A stretch of DNA of 64,000 bases from Cylicocyclus nassatus (Eukaryota > Nematoda > Chromadorea > Rhabditida > Strongylidae): positions 3,518,123-3,582,122 of the forward strand of contig CATQJL010000112.1 of NCBI GenBank assembly GCA_958299035.1, written 5' to 3'. The translations under genes and the position numbers were made by a program. The notes under the pieces were generated by a model. That model was not told where the DNA came from. It worked only from the letters and a program-made list of their open reading frames with translations, and made no database searches. Of the stretch, positions 1 through 10,940 are shown one piece after another; within the stretch, counting starts at the first letter, position 1; the number at the start of each line of letters is the position of its first letter.

Positions 1-305
1 TCACCTCTCATAAGAAAGCATTGCCATGTCAAAAAAGAGAGCTTTGAAGAGAAACATTGTGAAGTTTTCGAGTTCTTGTCTCTTCTCTAACAGGGATTTT
101 CGCAAGTCTTAATATGTGCCTGATAGGCAAGAAAATTCTCAACACAAAGAAACTAAGATCTTTGAAAAAAGTTGACCTTGAAAGATGTTATGACATTTCG
201 AACTCAAAAAATTCGAATTGGACAAAGCTTATGCAGCAGCCTGATCTTTAGACACTGGAAGTGGCTAAATCGAGCGTTGAAGTGATGCCTTTTTGCATGA
301 ATGTG
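1..305. other. Unassigned flank
   Basis: No convincing ORF, RNA gene or repeat boundary is visible. The stretch is AT-rich single-copy-looking sequence up to the TTA target duplication of the next element. Confidence 0.4.
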
Positions 306-308
306 TTA

Positions 309-931
309 GGGTACCTTCATCCGCCTCGGCAGCCGCGGCTAACAACCGTTGCAGCCCGCAGCAGCCGCCAGCAGCCTGTAGCCGCCACTGGCGTTTTTGT
401 TCATAGCAAGAAAAAGCCATCAGAATTTTACTACTATAGGTACATCCTCCTGAGCTTCTCAGGGGTTTATTGTTGTTGTTATCTTGTTGACGTAAACTGG
501 TTGTGCTATTAATGCTCAATGTCCATCTTGCAGTGAATCATAGTTTGCCAAAGTTTTTCGCGGTGTGAATTTTCTGACTTTGGATGCGTCCAGTTTATGT
601 AGGTGTGCTATTCCTTTATCTTTTGAGTATGGTTTTGTTTCGATCTTTTTCTTGGCTATCGCTTTATTTTGAACATCTCCGTGATGTGTAAGAGTCGAAG
701 TGCATAGCAGCAATAGGATTAGAAAAAGCGCGGAAGGTGAAAGCTTAGGTGGGTGCACCAAAGTAGTAAGAACTGGTAATTTACGCTTCCATGAAAAAAT
801 CGGAAAAATGAAAAAAGACCAGCAGCGACTACGGGCTGCTGGCGGCTGCCGTGAACTAATACGGGCTTCTGGCGGCCTACGGGCTGCTACGGGCTGCTAG
901 CGGCGGCTGCCGGCGCGATATGAAGGCACCC
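309..931. mobile_element. PIF/Harbinger-like MITE, 623 bp
   Basis: The termini are inverted repeats beginning GGGTACCTTCAT on the left and GGGTGCCTTCAT on the right (read inward). They are followed by GC-rich arms full of GCAGCC repeats (about 320-400 and 815-915). Direct TTA copies flank the element at 306-308 and 932-934. A 3-bp TWA duplication with GGG-starting termini is typical of PIF/Harbinger elements. No transposase is encoded, so it is non-autonomous. The superfamily call is by duplication length only. Confidence 0.75.
516..761 (-). CDS. Small ORF with signal-peptide-like start inside a MITE
   Basis: This 81-codon minus-strand ORF lies in the central, non-repetitive part of the 309-931 MITE. 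Its first 26 residues look like a signal peptide: a basic-free start, then the hydrophobic run LFLILLLLC, then small residues. The remainder is Lys-rich (KKKIETKPYSKDKG). I recognise no family. It could be a chance ORF, a captured first exon of a secreted protein, or a remnant of element-encoded protein. There is no splice or expression evidence. Confidence 0.15.
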   Translation of the reverse strand: MVHPPKLSPSALFLILLLLCTSTLTHHGDVQNKAIAKKKIETKPYSKDKGIAHLHKLDASKVRKFTPRKTLANYDSLQDGH

Positions 932-934
932 TTA

Positions 935-1617
935 TGCTCTTATGGGCGCAAAGACCGCAGCCAAACCGTCATCACGTTTTTATAAATGACCATACATGAA
1001 ACGTTTTTATTCATAACGTCCCAACCTTTTCACTTTACTAATCCTTCTAAAAATGTGAACAGCAATATCTCATATGGTGTTTCCATAAAGGTACGAATCG
1101 CTGATGGCTCAAACTCCATCAAGTATAATAGTATAGGTATACATGTGCATGGCCCTCAGTTTCGCTACGTTTTTGCACGAGTTTGAAAAAGCTGTGACAA
1201 TCATCCATGACTTGTTACTATTATCTGCAAGCATCAGGGATCCCCCTCATAGAGAAGTCAGCCGGTTACTCGCGAGGCTACATAGGGCGTTGACAGATAG
1301 GGGCATAATTGCCGACCAAAAGCGACCCCGCGCCTGCTTTGATAAGCAAGCGGAAAGGGGGGATGGATTCTTACCTCTACTAAAAGCTTGCATTTCAATT
1401 TCCCGGGTAGGTTTAGGAGGTGAGTTCGGAGTCGCCTCCAACAAATACCTCCGATCGCCCCTCGCGAACGTTTGAGCCCAACAAGCTATCCTTGTGAGTA
1501 AAATGATTGTTTAGTAAATTGGAAGAGCCACTGGTAAGTCAGCGCCACTGGGGACAAGGCTGAAAAGGCGATACAGGCTGCAGAAAACGAGAACCGTTTG
1601 TTCTGTTTAGGCACTGT
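935..1617. other. Unassigned, possibly degenerate RTE upstream sequence
   Basis: The stretch holds a 110-codon plus-strand ORF at 1143-1475 with an overlapping minus-strand ORF. Neither resembles a family I know. It sits directly upstream of the RTE fragment and may be eroded RTE sequence, but I see no endonuclease motif to prove that. Confidence 0.3.
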
Positions 1618-2216
1618 CTGCCCTTCGTTCCAAGATTCGTCATGCTGTCATGTCGACGAAGAACCGTACAGCAACCGGCCCCGACAGGATTAAGCGAAAA
1701 CATCTAAAGAGTCTTTCGTCAGTTTTCATGAAGACCTTGGCAAGGCTCTTCATGCGATACCTGACGGAAACCAAGGTTCCAAGACAATGGAAGACCAGCA
1801 AGACTGTGTTGCTCTACAAGAATGGAGATCCCTGCGACATGGACAATTATCGCCCTATATGCCTGTTGTCTGTACTACAAACTCTTTACGCGAGTTATTC
1901 TTAACAGAGACGAAAGATAACCATGCGAGCAAGCTGGGAAAAGATTCAGCACGATAGACCACATCACACGGTTTCAAGGCTCATTGAAGTGTCATGAGAG
2001 TATGAGATGCCGCTCTGTCTCACATTCATCGACTTGAAGAGAGCCTTTGACTCGGTTAGGACTGAAGCCGTCATCGATGCCTTGAAAAATGTATCCCTGC
2101 TCAGTACATTAAGATAATTTGTGAGCTGTATAACGAACTTCATAACCAGCATCACACCATTCAACAAGGACATCATCGTAGACGTGAAGAGAGGCGTGCG
2201 ACAAAGCGATACTATG
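1618..2216 (+). pseudogene. RTE-clade LINE reverse transcriptase fragment
   Basis: This is a remnant of the reverse transcriptase of an RTE-type non-LTR retrotransposon. The longest open piece (1650-1904) carries ATGPDRIKRKHL, then LARLFMRYL and the fingers motif NYRPICLLSV. Downstream, across frameshifts and stops, come PLCLTFIDLKRAFDSV (motif A, catalytic Asp included, near 2010-2060) and VKRGVRQSDTM (near 2190-2215). The match breaks off exactly where the tRNA-headed element begins at 2217. Endonuclease, palm box YADD and the C-terminus are missing. It is non-functional. The similarity to hookworm-type RTE proteins is from memory, not from a search. Confidence 0.85.
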
Positions 2217-3258
2217 GCCCCTAGTAAAGCTCAATCAGGGGAGATGATCTCTCCTGAGGCACTCATATGAGGGTCCGTCAGGTGAAATGAGGACCTTCCA
2301 CTTTTCCTTGCTGTAAGTACTGTAAGTATGCAACGTCAACCGACAGGTGAGCTTCAGACCAAGCCCGGCAGGGAGATCAGCTCACGATCGAGTCATCGGA
2401 GATGAGCCGGGCGTTGGTGCTCAGAAATAGCGTGCTGTAGAGGAGACTCAGAGAAAATTTATGTAAGTTGCTCTTGAGTACTAACTTACACTACACCGCA
2501 AGACACCTAATAATGCAGACGAAAGTGCGCGACATTGCACAAATTCGGGGGACCTGAGAAGGAGAATCGATGAACAGCTGTTCGCAGGCAAGAAAACGAA
2601 AAATTAAGTTTTTTTTATCTTTTATTGCGGAATTTGCTTTATTTTTTTGAATGCTGCGATGATTGAATATTTATTTACTTATCTCGTTGTCTTTCTATTC
2701 AAAAACGTGATTTTAAGTGAAAATTCGCGCTAAAAAACCATAAAATTGTTTTCTCTATATATTGGTTAGGCGAGTCTCTTAATAGCGGTCATCATCGATT
2801 TTTTTTATTAGTGACCCCCCCCCAATTACTGCGCGATGCAGCAAAAGTGACTTTACTAACCGATCTCGAACCATGACCGCCAGTGGCGTACCGAGGGGGG
2901 GGGAGGGGGGGGGGCGCGCCCCCCCCCGAGAACGGGTCGCGAAATTTTTGAAAGTTACTTACATGAGTTATAAAAATGTGCAAATGACTTGTTTATTTTT
3001 GTAAACAATTAAAATAATTTTTAAAAATTTTTTAAAAATTCAAATTAGCCTTGTAAAAAAATTTTTTTCGTGGGCGTGGCTGACGCCACGCCCCCTTTTT
3101 CCAGATTTTAGGGGTTGGGGACCCGCAAAAATTTTGAGAAGCACCCCTAAAATTTTTTCGGAGTACGTGGCTAACGCCACGCACCTTCATTCGAAAAAAT
3201 TTTTTGCCGCGCCCCCCCCCCGAGCCGAAATCCTGGGTACGCCACTGATGACCGCCTA
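2217..3258 (-). mobile_element. tRNA-headed TIR element, copy A (main part, interrupted)
   Basis: On the minus strand this stretch matches the plus-strand copy at 50831-51679 over about 660 bp, from the terminal GCCCCTAGTAAAGC at 2217 to the tRNA-like B box near 2860. A hAT-type MITE (2881-3247) interrupts it, and the match resumes at 3248-3258 before the LINE insertion. The rest of its head lies at 7402-7455, beyond the LINE. It has no coding capacity. The host site was the RTE fragment. Confidence 0.8.
2881..3247. mobile_element. hAT-type MITE, 367 bp, perfect 8-bp TSD
   Basis: The termini CAGTGGCGTACC and GGGTACGCCACTG are inverted repeats. They are followed by long G and C runs and internal copies of CGTGGC..GCCACG. 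The octamer ATGACCGC occurs immediately before (2873-2880) and after (3248-3255), a perfect 8-bp target duplication as expected for hAT transposition. No ORF is present. The insertion is inside the B-box side of the tRNA-like head of copy A. Confidence 0.9.
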
Positions 3259-3515
3259 CCGTTTATTCACGAACGTGTCTTTCCCAAGTGCGGCGGCGTT
3301 AGCTCTTTTCTCTGTGTTGTCTTGCCTTTATTCTTCTACCATCTCTTTTTGTCGGCTTTTGCATTGTTTGGTTTATTTCTGGTCCTTTTCTGGGATTGTT
3401 TTGATTGGCTTCGGGCTCTTCCCTCGCTTCTAGCTTTTTTCTTCATTTTCTTTCCTTTCTGTGGTCGGGTTGTCGTTATTTTTTGCGCCCGCGTTTCATT
3501 GGATTATTGTAGATC

Positions 3516-4051
3516 ATGGCTCGCTCTCGTGTTACCAAACGAGGGATTGATTATAGCTCTATGTCCATTCAGGACCTGATTAGTTCAATCTCAGAATTGA
3601 ATAAGGACATAACAATACAAACAATGCTAATAATTCTCCCTAAGGAAATCTCTTCTGGGTTCTCGGAGGTAGTTAGAGCCGAGAAGCGTGGGCGCAGTTT
3701 GGTGATTAGTGGGGTTCCACAACCTTCGGAGGAGAGCGTCGAAAATACCTCCAAAATAAGGTGGAGGATATTTTTGACGCTCTTGATGTAGACTGCACCT
3801 TTTCGGAGGTGTTTTGGATAGGTAGGGCCAGCTCGAACTCGCGTCTTATTAAAGTAGTCATGCCCCCTCCTTTTATTGGCGGAGGGCATTGGCGAATGCT
3901 CACCTCCTCCGTCATGCCTGTTATCCTAGCGTTTTTATACGCAGGAGTGACGGAGGAGGAGAGAAGGCGCGAGTTCGAGCTGCGCCAAATTGCTCGTGAA
4001 GGAAATGAAGGGAAAGCGAGCAAAGAGTGGGTAATTACAAGAGTGAATTAG
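3516..4051 (+). pseudogene. CR1-like LINE ORF1 protein, frameshifted
   Basis: ORF1 of CR1-type LINEs encodes a nucleic-acid-binding chaperone that coats the element RNA. The reading begins at ATG 3516 and shows RSLVISGVPQPSEES. After a frameshift near 3760 it continues in the next frame as FDALDVDCTFSEVF, then EERRREFELRQIAREGNEGK and KASKEWV before a stop at 4051. These are features I associate with CR1/L2-type ORF1 proteins. One frameshift and internal divergence make it non-functional. The short gap to ORF2 fits a bicistronic LINE transcript. It could alternatively be read as two small ORFs, but the motif order argues for one broken protein. Confidence 0.65.
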
Positions 4052-4097
4052 TGCGCGTTTCGGAGCTACCGAAAAAGGGATTGGAAAACGCCTAAAG

Positions 4098-6895
4098 GTG
4101 CATGGTGAGCGGCAAAAGCAAGAAATCAAAGTTTTAATCAAAGTTTCTCTACTGAATGCTAGGAGTCTAGTAAGGAAGATACATCATCTACAATCATTTT
4201 TGTCAGAATACAAACCTGATATAGTTTTTATTACTGAAACATGGTTAACGGGAAAAATTAGTGATAGTGAAGTTATAGGAAACCTTTCCTACGTAATCTC
4301 GCGTGTAGATAGACATAGCCGGTGTGGGAGTCTGCTGTTTAGCAAAAAGTACTCTCCTAGTCAAATATTGCATTATCGATAATAGTAAAATGTCAAACAT
4401 CCTTTGTGTCGACATATCCTCTTCGCGCGAGCCTACCTGGTTACGCTTTCTGGCAGTTTACCGTCCCCCAAATAGTTCATTTGCAAGTGATGAAAAAGTA
4501 GTAGAGTTGCTGTGTAGTTTTGTTAGCGAATACGAAAAAACAATGGTTTTGGGAGATTTTAACTTACAGGTAAACTGGCCCGAACCGCAACCTCTTGATA
4601 GAACTTCATCAATTTTTCTCGAATTTTTTCGTAATTCTAGTTCAAAACAGTACGTTACAGAACCAACACATCGCTCCCATGTTCTGTATCTCGTTTTTTC
4701 GACCTCACCTTTTATCTCGGATGCGCGCACTATGCCTCCTCTTGCAAATTCCGATCATCGTATAGACGAATTTTTGGTTTGCATGAAGTTATCCCGTCAT
4801 ACTCTGACGACTATATTTCTCTCAATGAATCTCGCTACCATTGACTGGTTCGCTATATTCGATCAGTAGGAATCTGCAGATGACGTATACTATCGGTTTT
4901 GTGTGACTATATACAGTGCATTTTCGAAATTTGTGCCGCACAAAGATTTTGTACAGCCCCACCAAGATTATCCCCCTCAGATACGGAGCTTTTAGCTCAG
5001 AAAGAGCGCTTGTTCAATTCTCTGGCCAACCCTTTGACAAATTTTATGTACAAAAAAGTATGCAAGGATGTGGATCATCATTTGAAAAGATTTTTGAAAA
5101 CGTACGCGCAAAAGTTGGCTATAAAAGCTTGTCGAAATTTTTCTTTCAGTATATAAATCAAAAATTAAAACCGAACCGCCATCTGTCTGCCATTTCCGGC
5201 CAAAATGGGAATACCTATATTACAGACATAGATAAATCGCAAGCCTTAGCTCGCTATTTCGCTGGTGTGTTCTCTCATGACGATCCAATTTTGACTTCGG
5301 AATTCTCCACGGTTACTTCCAATGGTCATCACTGCCTTTCTACTGTTTTCTTCACTCCCTTTGAAGTTCGGAGAATTTTAATCAGATTGAGAGCCTCCTC
5401 TACTGAGACATACGATGGTATTCCATTGTTTTCAAAAAATGCGCATCATCTCTTTGTAATCCTCTTGCTCATATTTTTAACATATCAATGATTCTTGGGA
5501 AAGTACCGCAGGTCTGGAAGGAAACGTTGGTAACCGCGATTTTAAAGTTTCTAGCGCTAGACTCCTTTCGGACTTTCGGCCTCTTAGCTTGGTACCTGCT
5601 GCAGCGAAAGTAATGGAGAAAGTAGTGCATGATGAACTCTTGAACTCGTTTGCTAAATTCAATGTGGTTCCCGCTAATCAGCACTGTTTTACGGGATCCT
5701 TTAACAATGACGAATCTCGCCGACTCCGTTCTTGATTGGAATTTGGAACTCAACAGAGGCAATTCGCTCGATGTCATTTATATGGATTTGTCTAATGCAA
5801 TCGATGAAGTGAATAATATGGTACTTTTGCCAAAATTATAGAGTCTTGGATTAAGCGGAAATCTTTTGAAGTGGCTGAAATCTTATTTGAGCAACAGAGG
5901 AATGACGGTTCGGGTAGGGCATTAGTTTTCGAAGCGATTTGACTGCACAAGCGGTGTTCCACAAGGGGTAGTGCTTTCTCCCTTGCTTTTTCTGGTGTAT
6001 ACTGCCGAGCTTCCTAGCATTTTGAAAACATCAACAAATATAACAGTTCAAATGTATGTAGATGATATAAAAATTTATGGATTTTATAATCCTGTTGATA
6101 ATGTCGAGGTCAGATGCGCAATGAAAGCTTCCCTTGAGAAAATGATGTGCTGGGCGGCTTTAGGCGTTCCTATCAACTTGCAAAAAAGTTTTGTCATGCA
6201 TTTTGGTGATTTTGAAGTTCCAACCTATGAAATAAACGGAAGCAGACTGAGGAATTGTTCTACCGCCAAAGATCTGGGAGTTTTGATTGATTCCAATCTA
6301 GATTTTTCTACTCATATTGACAATGTTGTAAACAAAGCTTGTTTGGTTTTATTTGCGATTTTTCGTAACGTGCATACCGACAACCCGTCGATTCTCAAAT
6401 GTCTTTACCGAGCTTATGTTTTGCCACATTTGGAACATTGCTCCGTAACATGGAACCCTTTTCTGAAGAAAAATACTTTGAAGCTGGAAAAAGTCCAACA
6501 AACTTTTACTCGTATTTTGTATCTGAGATGTCGTAAGAAACTAATTTCATCGATATGCCGAGCTATTAAAGTCGCCTAAAATCTTTGGCAATGAAAAGCT
6601 TATACATAGACGAATGTGTTTTGATCTTGTTTTTGGTTTTCAACTTCTGCGTAAAGAATTAAGACTTGCTCCAAATAAATACTGGATTTTCAGACCTACA
6701 AACAGAAACGGTGGGTTCAACATTCATTATTTACGAATTTACAGGAAGCGTTTTCGTTGGGTTTTAAACAGTTTGTTTTACAGAATCTCCAGATGGCTTG
6801 GACTGTTATCAGAAACTGCGCTACAGGCTTCATCTACAAACGTTTTTAAGCGTAAAATTAATGCAATCGTTATCCTCTCTTCTGCTACATTCTGA
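4098..6895 (+). pseudogene. CR1-like LINE ORF2: endonuclease plus reverse transcriptase
   Basis: ORF2 nicks target DNA and reverse-transcribes the element RNA. The endonuclease/exonuclease/phosphatase domain begins LNARSLVRKIHHLQ, with KPDIVFITETWLT near 4215-4250, LAVYRPPNSS near 4455, VLGDFNLQVNWPE near 4548 and the ANSDH box near 4745. The reverse transcriptase follows: DGIPLFSKNA near 5410, degenerate motif A (YMDLSNAIDEV near 5778), GVPQGVVLSPLLFLVYTAEL near 5955-6015 and motif C YVDDIKIY near 6053. The typical tail DLGVLIDSNLDFSTHI begins near 6271. The open pieces lie in different frames with stops between them, so the gene is dead. The 202-codon ORF at 5971-6579 is the best-preserved part. 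Confidence 0.88.
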
Positions 6896-7401
6896 GAGTG
6901 AATAGAAGTTCTCCTTTTTGTTGCAAAGGTTGCTTTTATATTTGAGCTTTTGAACTTTGAATCTTTTCTTGTAACTGTTGCACTAACTCATATCTTAGCT
7001 CGTCTCCGGTAGTCGTTTTTGCTTAAAAACTACTTTGAATCGTTTACATATCTCTTTCCAGCTATCCCATTTCATTCAACTTTTGCTTGTCCTCATGATA
7101 GCGATGTAAGAGGAAGCTGAAAGAGGTCCTCCGCCGAGCACGCATGGATTCGCCCATTCGGTTTGGTGTTCCTCTTTAGATTCGCTTGAGAGTGATTCGC
7201 TTACGGCTTTCACAGCATGAATTATGCTGTTGAATTAGTGGGTTGCTTGCTGATTTCAAATTTGGATCTATTCTAGCCACTGGAGACGCCCATGATAGGC
7301 TGTTCCATAGGCTGTTTCTTCTGTTTCGCTTTTTTTTTCTGCACTAACCACGTTTGTCAGGAGCATTTTTTTGAATGCATAAAATAAATAAATAAATAAA
7401 T
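6896..7401 (+). other. CR1-like LINE 3' UTR and AAAT tail
   Basis: Non-coding after the ORF2 stop. It ends in about five tandem AAAT units (7377-7401), the microsatellite end expected for CR1-type target-primed insertion. It is followed directly by tRNA-headed element sequence. Confidence 0.7.
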
Positions 7402-8004
7402 GTTGTATTGCAGTCCTTATCCACTTGACCATACCCACACAGGTGCGGTGCAAAACTCCCAAAACTGCACGATTTCGAAGGCCTAAATGGGAGAGGATCA
7501 TTGAACAGGTGATTGCGGCGAGAAAAGCAAGAAAACAAGATTTCTTGGATTTTTTTAGAGCTTGCTTACGTTTTTCCTTCGAAAACTGATGAAACAAGGA
7601 TTTTTTGATTTTTTCATTTGCTCTATGTTACAAAATTTTCGTTTTTTCGTGATATTTTCGTCAAAATATGGCAAATGTGATCCCTTTATTTGCTTGGCAA
7701 TATCCTTGATAGCGGTCGCCATCAATTTTTCTCGATGGCGGCCGCTATCAAAGATTGTCCGTGGTGGCGCAAAAATCTACCCCTAGCCGGCATCGAACCA
7801 TGTCTTGCGCGTTAAAACCTACCTACTTAGCCGCTCGACCAAATTTGCCCGAAGTATTGAGTTTTTGGGAATACACAAGATCTCCATGTCTAGAAAGCGA
7901 TTAGCAACCAAATCAATAGCTCACCGGATGCCGGACTGAGGCGGTCTACGTTCAACGTAGGTCCGCCCCCATCCGAGTTGCGCTGAGAGGGGTTTACTAC
8001 CGGC
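7402..8004 (-). mobile_element. tRNA-headed TIR element, copies A (head) and C
   Basis: On the minus strand, 7440-7402 is the A-box half of copy A's head (GTGTGGGTATGGTCAAGTGG). Above it, 8004-7455 is another copy (C). C has its outer end GGCCGGTAGTAAACC, a CCTCAGTCC..GAGCTATTGATT block shared with copy B (50.9 kb), a tRNA-like head (7789-7841), an internal palindrome GATAGCGGCCGCCATCG, and a body related to copy B. C is truncated where A's head begins. Confidence 0.7.
7780..7856 (-). other. tRNA-like head with Pol III A and B boxes (copy C)
   Basis: Minus strand: A box TGGTCGAGCGG (7841-7831) and B box GGTTCGATGCC (7799-7789), separated by 31 nt. Both match the Pol III internal promoter consensus. 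The flanks do not fold into a clear cloverleaf with a paired acceptor stem, and the unit lies inside a repeat, so I read it as a tRNA-derived promoter module rather than a working tRNA gene. Confidence 0.7.
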
Positions 8005-8146
8005 CTAATTCTTTCAGAATCTAAAACTTCAAGATATTATTGTGATTTAGCACTAATTTTAAAACGCAAAAATAGTTTACAATTAGAAAAATCATGTTCA
8101 GAGTTTTCGGATACACCCAGGGCTTTCGAAAACATGAATAATGATC

Positions 8147-10161
8147 ATACCTTCGATAGTCTAGAGACAGGGCGCCAAAAGTGAAGGTTGTTTGAACATC
8201 TGACGTCATAAATAGTGAAGGTTGTTTGAAGAAGATCAGAGGAGAAAAAATGACGTAAAACAGATATAGCAAAAAAACCGCTGTAAGCTGAATAAAAACG
8301 CTGCAGAAAGGCAATCTTTCATATGGCGGCTTTTCAAAGTGCAAGTTTTCGCTCCAGGACCAGTAATTAGCAACACAGGGTTTTGATTTTTGATGCGTAC
8401 TTGAATTTTTACCCCCGCATTGACGTTCCTGTTTCCTGGGACGTTGTCTGGATTGTTGCGCTTATTGTTCTGAGCAACACGGCCCAAGCTGGGAAAAAAT
8501 CGATGCGAAAGCACTGAAAAAGAACAAGGTAAAAAAGCGCACTTTTACGACTTTTCACAAACAATTCCGCCATAACCAAAAAGATAAGCACTGGGTCGTT
8601 GTCTGCATTATGAACAGAAGCGATCTATAGAATGCACGAAGAAACTGCGTGAAAAGATTTAAACTATGGAGAAAACAAGGGACTATCGAAAACAAAGTTT
8701 TTGTCGAACTTCTCGTTCAAATCAGAAAATGTGGTTTGAGAAGTTGTCAGCGTGAAAGTAGAGGTAAAGAGTTTCAATATAATATCAGGTTGTCCCGAAA
8801 GTTCTGTCGCACATGAAAAATTCGTAACTGCTGCTTTTTCCAACCGATTTGACCGCTCCTATTTTTATCTGAAAGGGTAAGCCATGCTCTTTATAAAGAC
8901 ATCTTAGCTGCTTACCTAATGGTCATCTGTTACATAGATGACCATTGGTAAGGTGGTGCGATAGAAGAAAATTGGTCGAAATTCGAATTTTCTGTGAAGG
9001 GTCATAAAAAATCGGAAAATTGCAACAAAAATCGGAGCGGTTGGTATTGTAGGTTCTTTCACCAGCTCTTTCTAACAGTGTGCAAAGTTTGCGCCGATTG
9101 AGCGCCTCTATGAAAAGTTACGATTCTCGAGCAAGCAATACAAAAGGGCGAATTTGATTTATTTTGGCATTTTTCAAGAAAACCGTAACTTTTCATAACG
9201 CTCAATCGGCGCAAACTTTGCACTGTTAGAAAGAGCTGGTGAAATAACCTATGATAACTACTGCACCAATTTTTGTTGCAATTTTCCGATTATTTATGAC
9301 CCTACACAGAAAATTCGAATTTTGACTAATTTTCTTCTATCGTTTCTGTCTATGCAACAGATGATCACTAGCAAGCAGTTAACATGTTTTTATAAAGACA
9401 TGGTTTACTCTTTCATACAAAAATGAAAGCATTCAAATCGGTTGAAAAAATCAGAAGTTATGAATTTTTGAAAATGGCGCGACATAACTTTCGGGACACC
9501 CTAATATGTAGCTTGCTAAAATTGGATTCGAAACATCGAAAAAAAAGGGTAACAGAGCGAAATGCCCCGCGCCCCGCGTTTGGGGTAGCGAGGTAGGGCG
9601 CAGCCCGCGGAGACACAGACGAGCACGGAGACAGACCAGAGCCGACGGGGCATTTGGCCCTGGTCCTAGAACTCCGTGGAGTCTCACCGAAATCTGCAAT
9701 ATCATATATAATCTTGAACGTCATAACAGGACGGGGAGCGCTGACAACGTCCCAAACGTGGAAAGTCACTCACCAACGAGGTAGACCAGCATTTTCTGCG
9801 CGGCCCTCTGCGCAAGATTCAAAAGTTTTTCGTTCTTATTTAACTCCAGCACTTTCACTTAATTTTGGTCAAATAAGAGCTTAACTGAGAAATATTGTCC
9901 TGAATTCTGGAGAAACTTCCACAGAAACCTTTTTCAGCGTAAAAGGCAATAAAATTGCAAATTCTCGGTTTCGTTGAGATAATCTAGAAATATTCTTTCC
10001 TGCATTTGCTTCAATCACAACTTTTCGATATAGTCAGGATTATAACAACGGGAGAGGGGGAGGCCCGAATAACTTCTGTTTTTTCCATGTGAAGGTTGAG
10101 TCTTTTCATTGCCCTCAAAGTTAAGGTCACCAGAGTATATGGCTCTATGTATCGAGGGTAT
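8147..10161. mobile_element. TIR element, copy 1 (about 1.3 kb plus a 720-bp insertion)
   Basis: This copy matches 40661-41990 throughout. The ends are imperfect inverted repeats: ATACCTTCGATAGTCTAGAG and, inward from the right, ATACCCTCGATACATAGAG. A GTGAAGGTTGT motif repeats near both ends. The centre holds a GC-rich inverted repeat (GAGCCAAATGCCCCGCG type) and a GACAACGTCCCA inverted pair. The copy is split by the mariner-type MITE at 8785-9504. The superfamily is not identified and no target duplication is obvious. Confidence 0.75.
8785..9504. mobile_element. Mariner-type palindromic MITE, 720 bp
   Basis: The termini TCAGGTTGTCCCGAAAGTT and (inward) TTAGGGTGTCCCGAAAGTT are flanked by TA at 8783-8784 and 9505-9506. 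The arms stay complementary almost to the centre (about 350 bp each). The empty site is visible in the second host-element copy near 41315, which supports both boundaries and the TA duplication. There is no ORF. Confidence 0.93.
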
Positions 10162-10865
10162 GTTTCTCCTCTTTGTAGCGAGTCTCTTTTTGTTTCCGAT
10201 TTGTGAAGCATTCTGGGATAAAATCATCATAATTTGTTTTTAAACGGGCTCGAGGCCGCAATAGGAAATTTCGAAATTTGATTTTTCGAGTCCTGAAGCT
10301 CATTTGCTTTGTTTAGTCAGTGCTAGAGCAGAACCGACTTTCAAATCTAATCCACTTTTAGAATTTCAAATCTGGATGATGTGTTGTTCGATGTGTCTGT
10401 GTCTAACAATATAATTGACCTGTAAAAAATCGGTGGTTTTATAATAATTTTATCAAATAATTATAACAAGCTATGGGAAGGTGAGGGCTACCCTATCTAA
10501 CCGCTATTTAGACTTCCTGGTCAGTATGAAAATCTAGAAAAAAAGGCATGGGCCGTAGATTTTCGCAGTGTGTTGATAGCTCATTAACGCACTGCAACGT
10601 TTTTAAAGTAAAAACGTCTGTATGTTAATTTTGCCTAGAGAGATTTTCATGAGCCCTTTATTTCATTTGTTGTGAAAATCTCGACGTTACCTAATAGCCC
10701 ATGGTGTGTCCATACGCTACTATCGCGGCCATTTACTCTTGTGTGTTAGTCGCCAACAGGGACGAGTGTTATACAGCCGCCAGAAGTAGGACAATAGGGG
10801 AGCCGGCCCTTTAGAACCGCTAGCTCGGGCAGCGTAATTAGCGCACGCCTGTGATTGGTCGGCTC
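10162..10865. other. Unassigned intergenic sequence
   Basis: No supported gene. AT-rich, with a short GC-rich stretch near 10790-10865. The block CCCTTTAGAACCGCT here recurs inverted near 23143. Confidence 0.35.
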
Positions 10866-10940
10866 CGGGTCAGGAGTCACACCGCGCGCGGCGGCCGCTT
10901 CTCCGCGCAAATAACGCGCGAAAATTTCTCAATGCGGATA
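10866..10940. repeat. Solo terminus of a GTCAGGAGTCAC repeat
   Basis: GGGTCAGGAGTCACACCGC matches the inverted termini of the palindromic repeat at 21286-21560. The adjacent CGCGCGAAAATTTCTC-type sequence also resembles that repeat. No second terminus is seen nearby. Confidence 0.45.

Larger units (their letters stand above)
3259..7401 (+). mobile_element. CR1-like LINE, nearly full length, degenerate
   Basis: In order: a T-rich 5' UTR (3259-3515), ORF1 (3516-4051), ORF2 with endonuclease and reverse transcriptase (4098-6895), a 3' UTR (6896-7376) and a terminal AAAT-type microsatellite (7377-7401), as expected of the CR1 group. On both sides lies tRNA-headed element A: 3248-3258 continues directly into 7402 when compared with the copy at 51 kb. 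The boundaries are therefore set by that comparison. Confidence 0.85.

Noticed and set aside
2792..2983. Pro/Gly-rich ORF
   Set aside because: Translation of G/C homopolymer runs in the hAT MITE.
4098..6895. Retroviral or LTR-type polymerase
   Set aside because: The EEP endonuclease followed by RT, the GVPQGVVLSPLLF box and the AAAT tail identify a non-LTR CR1-like LINE; no LTR, protease or integrase is present.
7780..7856. Genuine tRNA gene
   Set aside because: A and B boxes are good, but there is no matched acceptor stem or clean cloverleaf, and it lies inside a repeat shared with two other copies.
9451..9769. Overlapping 84- and 103-codon minus-strand ORFs, with counterparts at 41252-41512
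   Set aside because: They come from the GC-rich foldback stem; both frames are open because stop codons are scarce there. Similarity between copies is DNA similarity.
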